64,000 bases of DNA from Pseudoxanthomonas suwonensis (lineage in GTDB: Bacteria; Pseudomonadota; Gammaproteobacteria; Xanthomonadales; Xanthomonadaceae). Numbering within the stretch: the first letter of the stretch is position 1; each line of letters begins with the position of its first letter. Where the stretch lies: positions 1,984,001 through 2,048,000 of the forward strand of contig NZ_CP011144.1 in the NCBI RefSeq assembly GCF_000972865.1, read 5' to 3'. A program made the translations under genes and the position numbers. The notes under the pieces are model-generated. The model was not told the DNA's origin, did no database searches, and saw nothing but the letters and a program-made list of their open reading frames with translations. Positions 31,027 to 37,841 of the stretch are shown in pieces.

Positions 31027-31554
31027 ATGAGCATCGCCGCCCGCATAGCGCCCACCCTTGCCGCCCGACAGGCACGGGCCGCCGCGCTCGCCGCGGAGCG
31101 GTCCATGCGCGACGCCTTCGTCGTGGCCCAGTTCGCCCAGCTGTGCGACTGCTTCGACGCGCTGCTGCGCGAAGCCCTGGGCATCGACGCGCGCGTGGCG
31201 ATCGCGATGGCGACGCTGACCCATGAGGTGCAAGGCCGCAGTTTCCCGACGCTCACCGTGGACACCTGGAAGGTGCGCGCGGACTTCAACGCGGTGCCGC
31301 AGACCGTCGCCTTCACGCCGCGGCTCGATTTCCGCGAGCCGGACCAGTTCGGCCTAATCGAATGCGCGCTCGACTTCGACTACGCACCGGCGCACAGCCG
31401 TGCCGACCGCACCGCGCGGCTGCTGCTGGCGCGTGGCATCCAGCTGCGCGGCAAGAGCGTCGCCGAGCTGGTGCTGCCGGTGGCCGGCGGCGTGCGCAGC
31501 CTGGTGGCCGGCGACCTGGAAGACGCGTTCGCCGTCTGGTGGCTGCGGCCATGA
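31027..31554 (+). CDS. Hypothetical eCIS protein, 175 aa
   Basis: Not recognised. It has a helical N-terminus (AARQARAAALAAERSMRDAF, then FAQLCDCFDALLREALG) and a beta-rich C-terminal half (FPTLTVDTWKVRADFN, FTPRLDFREPDQFGLIECALDFDY). GGAG precedes the ATG. The stop overlaps the next start (ATGA), so the two are probably made in fixed ratio. An adaptor role between tube and baseplate is possible by location only. Confidence 0.6.
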   Translation: MSIAARIAPTLAARQARAAALAAERSMRDAFVVAQFAQLCDCFDALLREALGIDARVAIAMATLTHEVQGRSFPTLTVDTWKVRADFNAVPQTVAFTPRLDFREPDQFGLIECALDFDYAPAHSRADRTARLLLARGIQLRGKSVAELVLPVAGGVRSLVAGDLEDAFAVWWLRP

Positions 31555-31826
31555 GCGGCCGCCACGCCACCGCGGCCCCACCGGCGCTGCACATCGGGCA
31601 GCTGCGGTTCGTGACCGACCGCGCGCTGGGCGACGGACGCGCGCGCGCGCTGGGCGAACGGTTCGCCGAGGAGCTGGGCACCGCGCTGGCGCAGGCCGGC
31701 GCCAGCGACCGGATGGACATCGGCGAACTGGTGGTGGAAGCCGGTGGCGACCAACTGGACGACCGCGCGCTGCCGCGCCTGGCCGCCGCCGTGGCCCGGC
31801 GGATCCTCGAACGCGTGCCCGACTGA
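31551..31826 (+). CDS. Hypothetical eCIS protein, 91 aa
   Basis: Unrecognised small protein. The middle is predicted helical (RARALGERFAEELGTALAQAG), and the C-terminus is a second helix (LPRLAAAVARRILERV). It is coupled to the upstream gene by ATGA and precedes the CIS-tube adaptor by 14 bp. The pattern of a short strand (LHIGQLRFVTD) followed by two helices suggests a compact alpha/beta protein. Confidence 0.6.
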   Translation: MSGRHATAAPPALHIGQLRFVTDRALGDGRARALGERFAEELGTALAQAGASDRMDIGELVVEAGGDQLDDRALPRLAAAVARRILERVPD

Positions 31827-31840
31827 GGCGGAGCCCCGAC

Positions 31841-32503
31841 ATGTCCGATTTCATCCAGCGGCCGAAACTCCTGCGAGGCGCCTTCGTCGAATACGGGCTG
31901 TCGCTGCCGCCGCTGCTTTTCGCGTTCCAGTTCAATCCGGAGACGCTGACCCGCAACCGTACCGCCAGCTACACCCCGGCCGGCGCCGACGGCAGCGGCA
32001 ACGGCTGCCGCGAGGGCAGCGAGGCGCAGCAGCGCGCCTGCCTGTCGCAGGTCCAGGTCAGCGAGGAGACCCTCGGCCTCACCCTGATGCTCGACGCCAC
32101 CGATGACCTGGACGACAACCAGATGCTGCCGGGCCAGTTCGGCATCGGTCCGCAGCTGTCGGCGCTGGAACTGATGATCTATCCCAAGACCGACCAGCTG
32201 TTCGGCTTCCCGATCGGCAACCTGCTCGGCGGGGACGACCAGTTCGGCGCCGCGAACGCCAAGACCATCCCGATCCTGCTGTTCGTGTGGGGACGCAAGC
32301 GGGTGATGCCGGTGGTGATGACCAGCCTGCAGATCACCGAGCAGGAGTACTTCCCCGACCTGAATCCCAAGCGCGCCCAGATCGCGGTCCAGCTCAAGGT
32401 GCTGGAAGGGTTCAACCCGCCGTACCTCTACTCGCACGGCTGGCGTACCGCGCTGGCGGCGATGAACCTGGCCAATATCGGAGATTTCGCCGATGTTCTT
32501 TGA
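31841..32503 (+). CDS. CIS-tube adaptor protein (Pvc7-like N-terminal part)
   Basis: A 220-residue protein with the family outline of the contractile-injection-system tube/adaptor proteins: LPPLLFAFQFNPETLTRNRTASY, LTLMLDATDD, IGPQLSALELMIYP, ILLFVWGRKRVMPVVMTSLQITEQEYFPDLNPKRAQIAVQLKVLE split over two strands. These proteins connect tube and baseplate. In PVC Pvc7 a LysM domain follows in the same chain. Here LysM is on a separate gene overlapping by 11 bp, so the function appears split. Confidence 0.8.
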   Translation: MSDFIQRPKLLRGAFVEYGLSLPPLLFAFQFNPETLTRNRTASYTPAGADGSGNGCREGSEAQQRACLSQVQVSEETLGLTLMLDATDDLDDNQMLPGQFGIGPQLSALELMIYPKTDQLFGFPIGNLLGGDDQFGAANAKTIPILLFVWGRKRVMPVVMTSLQITEQEYFPDLNPKRAQIAVQLKVLEGFNPPYLYSHGWRTALAAMNLANIGDFADVL

Positions 32504-32777
32504 TGGATCCCGCTACATCCGGGTGCCCGACGCCGCTTTCGCGGACGCCGAAGGCAGGACCGTGCAGCTCAAGTGCACGCGCGAACCGGTCGCCACGGAA
32601 CTGGCGCTGGTCTACCAGGTGCGCGAGGGCGACAGGCTCGACGCGCTGGCCAACCGCTTCTTCCACGACCCGCGCAAGTGGTGGCTGATCGCCGACGCCA
32701 ACCCCGCCGTCCTCGCCCCCGAGCAGCTGCTCGTACCGGGACGGCAGCTGCGCATCCCCCGCGACCGGGGCGCATAG
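32493..32777 (+). CDS. LysM-domain baseplate protein (gpX/gp53-like)
   Basis: A 94-residue protein. The C-terminal half is a LysM-like unit: VYQVREGDRLDALANRFFHDPRKWWLIADANP, with the family's YxVxxGDxLxxIA-type spacing and a W-rich second helix, then LLVPGRQLRIP. In phage and eCIS baseplates such domains sit in the inner ring around the hub. It overlaps the CIS-tube gene by 11 bp, so translation is coupled. Confidence 0.8.
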   Translation: MFFDGSRYIRVPDAAFADAEGRTVQLKCTREPVATELALVYQVREGDRLDALANRFFHDPRKWWLIADANPAVLAPEQLLVPGRQLRIPRDRGA

Positions 32778-32786
32778 GACGCCGCC

Positions 32787-33998
32787 ATGCCCGCGATCCC
32801 GACCCCGTCCGACCGCTCCTTCAGCTGCGCCGTCCTGGTCAACGGCCAGGCGGCGGGATCGCTGCTGCATTGCATCCGCTCGGTGACCGTGGACGAGGAC
32901 CTGGATGCCGGCTCCTCCTGTGCGGTCGAGCTGGAGGCCTGCCGCAACGACGACGGAAGCTGGCCCTACCTGGCCGACCCCAATCTCCAGGTGTGGAACC
33001 GCGTGACCGTGTACGCGGCGTTCCCCGGCCGCACCGAACTGGTGTTCGACGGCTACATCTCGCACATCAACGCGCGCACCAACGACGAGGCGGCGAACAT
33101 GACCGTGCAGATACTGGGCGTGGACGCCTCCTACCACATGAACCAGGAGGAGAAGACCCGGATCTGGCGGGGAAAGACCTACGAGAAGATCGCGAGCGAG
33201 ATCATCGAGCACTACGGCTTCAAGGCGGTCGTGGCCGATCCGCCCGGCACCGGCGAGGCGCCGCCGCAGGTCGCCCAGCGTTCCACCGACCACCGTTTCC
33301 TGCGCGAACTGGCGCGGCGGCGCGGCTACGAGTTCTACGTGCTGGGTGCGAACGCCTACTTCCGCCCGGCCGTGCTCAGCGGGCAGCCGCAGAAGCTGAT
33401 CGCGGTGAACTTCGGCGAGCAGACCAACTGCCACGGCCTGCAGTTCGATGCCGACGGCACCGCGCCCACCGAGGCCCAGGTCAGCTACTTCGACGCGATG
33501 GAAGGCCAGGCCAGGACCGACCTGGCCCACAGTTCGGGCCTGCCGTCGCTGGGAGCCGACCCGTTGTCCGCGCTGCGCGGCGCGATCCGCATGCCGCAGG
33601 CACGCCGCATCGCCCGGGGCCTGGGTTTCCACGCCGGCACCCAGGCGGCGGAATACGCGGCCGGCATGCTGCGCCGCCACGGCTGGTGGATCACCGCCCG
33701 CGGCACCCTCAACGGCCTGCGTTACGGCGCCGTCCTGCGCATCCGCAAGCTGGTCACGGTCAAGGGCGCCGGCGCCCGCTACAACGGCAACTACTACGTG
33801 CGCAAGGTCCAGCACCGCCTGGCGCCGCGCAGCTACGAGATGCAGTTCGAACTGTCGCGCAACGCACTGGGCCAGCTCGGCAGCGAGGATTTCCAGGGCG
33901 AGTCGCCGGACATGTCCATGCCGTTGGCCGCCGGTGCCGGCGCCGACAGCGACCCGATCGAAGTGGTCGCCGCCGGCCCGCGCGTGCTGCCGGCATAG
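32787..33998 (+). CDS. Baseplate hub protein, gpD/VgrG-N-like (Pvc8 part)
   Basis: A 403-residue hub protein of the phage late-control gpD family: VFDGYISHINARTNDEAANMTVQILGVDASYHMNQEEKTR, then KIASEIIEHYGF, STDHRFLRELARRRGYEFYV. These are the domains that form the trimeric hub on which the spike sits. In VgrG and Pvc8 the spike is fused. Here it is the next gene, 9 bp away. No hydrolase motif is visible. Confidence 0.85.
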   Translation: MPAIPTPSDRSFSCAVLVNGQAAGSLLHCIRSVTVDEDLDAGSSCAVELEACRNDDGSWPYLADPNLQVWNRVTVYAAFPGRTELVFDGYISHINARTNDEAANMTVQILGVDASYHMNQEEKTRIWRGKTYEKIASEIIEHYGFKAVVADPPGTGEAPPQVAQRSTDHRFLRELARRRGYEFYVLGANAYFRPAVLSGQPQKLIAVNFGEQTNCHGLQFDADGTAPTEAQVSYFDAMEGQARTDLAHSSGLPSLGADPLSALRGAIRMPQARRIARGLGFHAGTQAAEYAAGMLRRHGWWITARGTLNGLRYGAVLRIRKLVTVKGAGARYNGNYYVRKVQHRLAPRSYEMQFELSRNALGQLGSEDFQGESPDMSMPLAAGAGADSDPIEVVAAGPRVLPA

Positions 33999-34007
33999 GA
34001 GAAGCGC

Positions 34008-34910
34008 ATGAACATGGAGCGGGCGGACAGCAACCGGACCGAGAGCGATCGCATCGAGCGCCTCGAAGGCCAGTACTTCGGCAAGTACCGCGGCGTGGTC
34101 ATCGACAACAAGGACCCGCAGCAGCTGGGCCGGGTGCGGGTGTGGATACCCAGCCTGTTCCCGGTGGAAGGCGACCGCAAGCCCGGTACCGACAGCCCCG
34201 CCGTCAGCGACTGGGCCTGGCCGTGCCTGCCCTTCGGCGGCGCGGCCGGGCAGGGACTGTTCTTCGTGCCGGAGACCGGCAGCAAGGTCTGGGTCGAATT
34301 CGAGGAAGGAAGCATCGACAGCCCGATCTGGGTCGGCGTGTTCTGGTCGGCGCCCGGCGGCAACACGGAGATCCCGCCGGAGGCGGCGGACATGGAGCAG
34401 GACGAGCCCCGTCGGCGCGTGCTCAGGACCTCCAGCGGCCATGTCCTGGAGTTCTGCGACATCGACGGCAAGGAGAGCGTCACCCTGCGCCACAAGGACG
34501 GCGCGATGCTGGTCTTCGACGAGAAGGGCAGCGTCACCGTCGGCAACAAGAACGGGACCTTCCTCTACCTCAACGCCGACCAGGGCGAGCTCTCGTTCGC
34601 CGACGAGAACGGCAACAACGTGCGGCTCGGCGATTCCAGCATCACCTTGACCAACAAGGGCGGCACGGTGGTGGACATGGTCGATGCGTCCGTGCAGGTG
34701 ATCGCCAAGAACGTGATGGTGCGCAGCGACACCGTGACCCTGGGCGAGGGCGCGATGGAGCCGGCGATCCTGGGCCGCGCCTTCGCCGCGGCGTTCGACG
34801 CGCACGTCCATCCCACCGCGTTCGGCCCATCGGGCCCGCCGATACCGGTGCCGATGCCGTTGTCCTCGCCCATGCACCCGGCGATGTCCAAGTCGGTGAA
34901 GCTCAAATAG
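34008..34910 (+). CDS. Spike protein, gpV/gp5-OB-like with beta-helical C-terminus
   Basis: A 300-residue spike. The OB-fold is visible as FGKYRGVVIDNKDPQQLGRVRVWIP, then WAWPCLPFGG and FFVPETGSKVWVEFEEGSIDSPIWVG, the standard VgrG/gp5 signature. After residue 140 short strands repeat (SGHVLEFCDIDGKESVTLRHKDG, GSVTVGNKNGTFLYLNAD, SSITLTNKGGTVVDM), the triangular beta-helix of the needle. The C-terminus (AFDAHVHPTAFGPSG) is typical for spikes that receive a tip. AGGAG precedes the ATG. Confidence 0.9.
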   Translation: MNMERADSNRTESDRIERLEGQYFGKYRGVVIDNKDPQQLGRVRVWIPSLFPVEGDRKPGTDSPAVSDWAWPCLPFGGAAGQGLFFVPETGSKVWVEFEEGSIDSPIWVGVFWSAPGGNTEIPPEAADMEQDEPRRRVLRTSSGHVLEFCDIDGKESVTLRHKDGAMLVFDEKGSVTVGNKNGTFLYLNADQGELSFADENGNNVRLGDSSITLTNKGGTVVDMVDASVQVIAKNVMVRSDTVTLGEGAMEPAILGRAFAAAFDAHVHPTAFGPSGPPIPVPMPLSSPMHPAMSKSVKLK

Positions 34911-34925
34911 GAGGCCGTGTGCGCC

Positions 34926-35267
34926 ATGTCCTGCATCTGCCGGATCCCGTCGCTGCCCATGCCGCAGCTGGTCATCGCCTTGCCGATTCCCGCGCTCCCG
35001 GCGCTGCCCTCACTGCCCTCGCTGCCTGCGCTGCCGGCATTGCCCGGGTTGCCGCTGCCGTCGCTGCCGCTGCCGTCGCTGGTGATTCCGCTGCCGATCC
35101 CCGCGCTGCCTTCCCTGCCGTCGTTGCCGTCGCTGCCGCAGCTGCCGTCGTTGCCGCGGCTGCCGTCGCTGCCGCTGCCGTCGCTGGTGATTCCGCTGCC
35201 GATCCCCGCGCTGCCGGCATTGCCCTCCTTGCCGTCGCTGCCCTCGTTGCCGCCCTGTCCGTGCTGA
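34926..35267 (+). CDS. LPxLP-repeat protein at the spike-tip position
   Basis: A 113-residue protein composed almost wholly of Leu, Pro, Ser, Ala and Ile in PxLP/SLP triplets, with a Cys-rich N-terminus (MSCICRIPSLP) and a C-terminal CPC. An internal duplication is obvious: LPLPSLVIPLPIPALPSLPS recurs about 42 residues later with two substitutions. AGGAGG ends 11 bases before ATG 34926. The upstream GTG at 34917 is too close to that site. It lies directly after the spike gene, where eCIS clusters usually encode the PAAR tip, but shows no PAAR features. It may be a novel tip or a cargo-linked filament. Expression is supported by the ribosome binding site and operon position only. Confidence 0.65.
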   Translation: MSCICRIPSLPMPQLVIALPIPALPALPSLPSLPALPALPGLPLPSLPLPSLVIPLPIPALPSLPSLPSLPQLPSLPRLPSLPLPSLVIPLPIPALPALPSLPSLPSLPPCPC

Positions 35268-35283
35268 GCCGGAGGAACCCGCG

Positions 35284-35559
35284 ATGCTGAAACCAGGCTT
35301 CCTCGTCGGCGACTTCCTGGAGGCGGGCAGCATGGCCGAGGCCATCGAGCTTGCCATGGTGGAGCTCGAGCTGATCGACCTGGACGAGGAAACGCCGGAG
35401 GCCGCGGAGAACCGGCGCAAGGCGCTCATCGCCATTTCCACCGGCGTCATCAGGCACCTCAAGGCGAACATCGAGATCACGGTGGCGGTGAACCGGTTCG
35501 GCGCCGGCATACCGGCGGCCGCGACCGTGCTGTCGGGCGCCGCGGGCGCAGTGAAGTGA
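35284..35559 (+). CDS. Hypothetical small eCIS protein, 91 aa
   Basis: Not recognised. An acidic helical middle (MAEAIELAMVELELIDLDEETPEAAENRRK), then HLKANIEITVAVNRFGAG, and a Gly/Ala-rich end. GGAGG precedes the ATG. It sits between the LPxLP protein and gp25. A chaperone for one of them is conceivable. Confidence 0.6.
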   Translation: MLKPGFLVGDFLEAGSMAEAIELAMVELELIDLDEETPEAAENRRKALIAISTGVIRHLKANIEITVAVNRFGAGIPAAATVLSGAAGAVK

Positions 35560-35569
35560 GGACCGTGCC

Positions 35570-35959
35570 ATGACCGGCGAACGCTACCTGGCTTTCCCCT
35601 TCGGCCTCACCAGTGCCGGTGGCGTCGCCACCCAGGACCTCGACGGTGCGATCCGGGGCCGCATCGAGCAGTTGCTGCTCACCGCCCCGGGCGAGCGGGT
35701 GATGCTGCCCGGCTTCGGCTGCGGCGCGCGCGGCCTGGTGTTCCAGGGCAACAACGAAGTACTGGCGGCGGCCACCGAATTCACCGTGGCCAAGGCGTTG
35801 CAGTCGTTCCTGGGCCACCTGCTGATGGTCAACGCGGTGCACGTCGTCGGCGAGGAGGAGACGCTGAACATCGAAGTGGTCTACACCAAGACGCGCGACC
35901 TGGAGCGCGGCCGCGTGGTGTACCAGCTGCTGCCCCAGGAGGGAGCCGGCCGTGGTTGA
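35570..35959 (+). CDS. Baseplate wedge protein, gp25/GPW-like (Pvc9)
   Basis: A 129-residue gp25-like protein. The family pattern is clear: AFPFGLTSAGGVATQD, IRGRIEQLLLTAPGERVMLPGFGCGARGLVF, where the gp25 core motif EPR is replaced by ERVM-LPGFG spacing typical for eCIS members. gp25 starts sheath polymerisation by offering a handshake strand to the first sheath ring. It overlaps the following gene by 8 bp. Confidence 0.85.
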   Translation: MTGERYLAFPFGLTSAGGVATQDLDGAIRGRIEQLLLTAPGERVMLPGFGCGARGLVFQGNNEVLAAATEFTVAKALQSFLGHLLMVNAVHVVGEEETLNIEVVYTKTRDLERGRVVYQLLPQEGAGRG

Positions 35960-37841
35960 CTGCATCGCCGTCGATTGCGGGCGCGACCCGCCCGTCCCGT
36001 CGCCCGCCCCGCGCACCTACGCGGGCGTGGACCTGATGGCGCACGACTACGACAGCCTGCTGCGCGCGCTGCTCGACCGCTTGCCGCAGGTCGCGCCGGA
36101 CTGGCGCGACCGCAGCGAAGCCGACCCGGGCATGGTGCTGATGGAGCTGTTCGCCTATGCCGGCGACCAGCTGGGCTACCTGCAGGACCGGGTGGCGCTG
36201 GAAGGATTCCTGCGCACGGCCATGCAGCACGAGTCGGTGCGCAAGCTGCTGCGCCTGGTCGACTACGCGATGGATCCCGGCTGCGCGGGCGAGGCGCTGC
36301 TGCTGGTCGAGGCCGAGGGCGGCGAACCGCTGTTCCTGCAGGCAGGGTTCGCGGTGGCCACCGCGCCGGCCGGCGCGGACGCGGTCGTGTACGAGACCGC
36401 GGACGCCGCGGTGCTGGTCCCCGCGCTCAACCGCATCGCGCTGGCGGCGGATGCACCCTCCGGCGCGGATCGCCGCCAGGTCGTGTGCGCGGCCAACCTC
36501 GACGGGCTGGTGAAGGCCGGCGACCGCCTGCTGCTGCAGCAGTTCGACACCGGCGATCCGCGCGCCGACGCGACGCGGGCGCCCGCCGGCGAATGGATCG
36601 AGGTCGCGGCGGTCGCGCCCGGCCCGGCCACCACCCTGACCCTGGTCGAGCCGCTGGCCGCGGACTACCGCGCGGCCGGCGACCCCGCCGGCGGCATCGC
36701 CCCGGCGCGCCTGTACGGCAATGCGGTGCGCGCCACGCACGGCGCCTCGCAACGGCTCGACCTCGCCGGAACCGGCGCGGGAGGACAGGCCATCGAGCTG
36801 GAGCTGGCGCCGGTCACCCATGTGCCCGGCGAGGACGGCGTGCCCCGCGCCGAACTGCGGGTCGACGTGGACGGCGCGCGCTGGGTCGAGGTCGAGGATT
36901 TCGTCGACAGCGAGGCGCCCGACCGCCACTACCGCATCTGGCGCAGCAACAGCGGCCACTTCACCCTGGTCTTCGGCGACGGCCAGCGCGGGGCCGCGCC
37001 GGCCGACGGCGCGCGGATCGTGGTGCGTTACCGCGTGGGCAACGGCGCCGGCGGCCACGTCGCGGCCGGGCGCCTGCGGGTCTTCGACCGTGCGCTGCGG
37101 TTCCAGCACCAGGACCAGAAGATCTTGGGCGTGCGCAACCCGTTTCCGTCGGCCGGAGCACGCGATCCGGAACCGCTGGAGCGCGCGCGGCTGGCCGGGC
37201 CGTACCAGCTGCGCCGGCAGCACCGCGCGGTGGTGCCCGCCGATTACGAAGCCTGCCTCGCCGAGGGCGTGAAGCTGGGCGCGCGCCGCTACGTGCCGGT
37301 GCAGAGCAAGGCGCGGAGCCGCGCCACCGGCAGCTGGAACACGGTGTTCGTCGGCGTGGACATGCCCGATCGCCGGCCGCTGGCGGCCGTGCCGGGGCTG
37401 CGTGCCGCGTTCGAGGCGCGCCTGGCCGAGTACAGGATGGCCGGGGGGGACGTGCGCGTGGAGGACGCGCGCTACTGCCCGCTGCACCTGGGCCTGCGGA
37501 TCGAGGTGGACGGCGCGCATTTCGCGCGCGACGTGCGCGCGGCGGTCGAACGGGCGCTGGTGGGCCCGCTGTCGGGACGCACGCCGTTCTTCGGCCCCGG
37601 CCGCTTCGGTTTCGGGCAGGCGGTGTACCTGTCGGACCTGTACGCGGCGGTCGGCGCGATCGAAGGGGTGCGCTCGGTGGCGGTGACCCGTTTCAAGCGC
37701 CTGGGGAACCGCTATCCGGACTGCGAGGCGGCCGGCGCGATCCCGGTCGGTGCGCTGGAGGTGGCGCGCTGCGACAACGACCCGGCCGACACCGCGAATG
37801 GCGTGCTGTTCATCCGCACGCACGGCGGCAAGGAGGGATGA
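35952..37841 (+). CDS. Baseplate protein J-like 1 (Pvc11)
   Basis: A 629-residue wedge protein. The N-terminus has the motif DWRDRSEADPGMVLMELFAYAGDQLGYLQDRVALEGFL, characteristic of gpJ/gp6-like eCIS proteins. The C-terminal half has the baseplate-J core (GHFTLVFGDGQRGAAPADGARIVVRYRVGNGAGGHV). This family forms the iris ring joining wedges. GTG start at 35952 inside the gp25 gene. The stop overlaps the start of its larger paralogue. Confidence 0.85.
   Translation: MVDCIAVDCGRDPPVPSPAPRTYAGVDLMAHDYDSLLRALLDRLPQVAPDWRDRSEADPGMVLMELFAYAGDQLGYLQDRVALEGFLRTAMQHESVRKLLRLVDYAMDPGCAGEALLLVEAEGGEPLFLQAGFAVATAPAGADAVVYETADAAVLVPALNRIALAADAPSGADRRQVVCAANLDGLVKAGDRLLLQQFDTGDPRADATRAPAGEWIEVAAVAPGPATTLTLVEPLAADYRAAGDPAGGIAPARLYGNAVRATHGASQRLDLAGTGAGGQAIELELAPVTHVPGEDGVPRAELRVDVDGARWVEVEDFVDSEAPDRHYRIWRSNSGHFTLVFGDGQRGAAPADGARIVVRYRVGNGAGGHVAAGRLRVFDRALRFQHQDQKILGVRNPFPSAGARDPEPLERARLAGPYQLRRQHRAVVPADYEACLAEGVKLGARRYVPVQSKARSRATGSWNTVFVGVDMPDRRPLAAVPGLRAAFEARLAEYRMAGGDVRVEDARYCPLHLGLRIEVDGAHFARDVRAAVERALVGPLSGRTPFFGPGRFGFGQAVYLSDLYAAVGAIEGVRSVAVTRFKRLGNRYPDCEAAGAIPVGALEVARCDNDPADTANGVLFIRTHGGKEG

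Noticed and set aside
34926..35267. LPxLP region read as a CRISPR array or a non-coding tandem repeat
   Set aside because: Repeats are imperfect codon-phase triplets without unique spacers, in frame, with a ribosome binding site and operon position. Protein-coding is the simpler reading.
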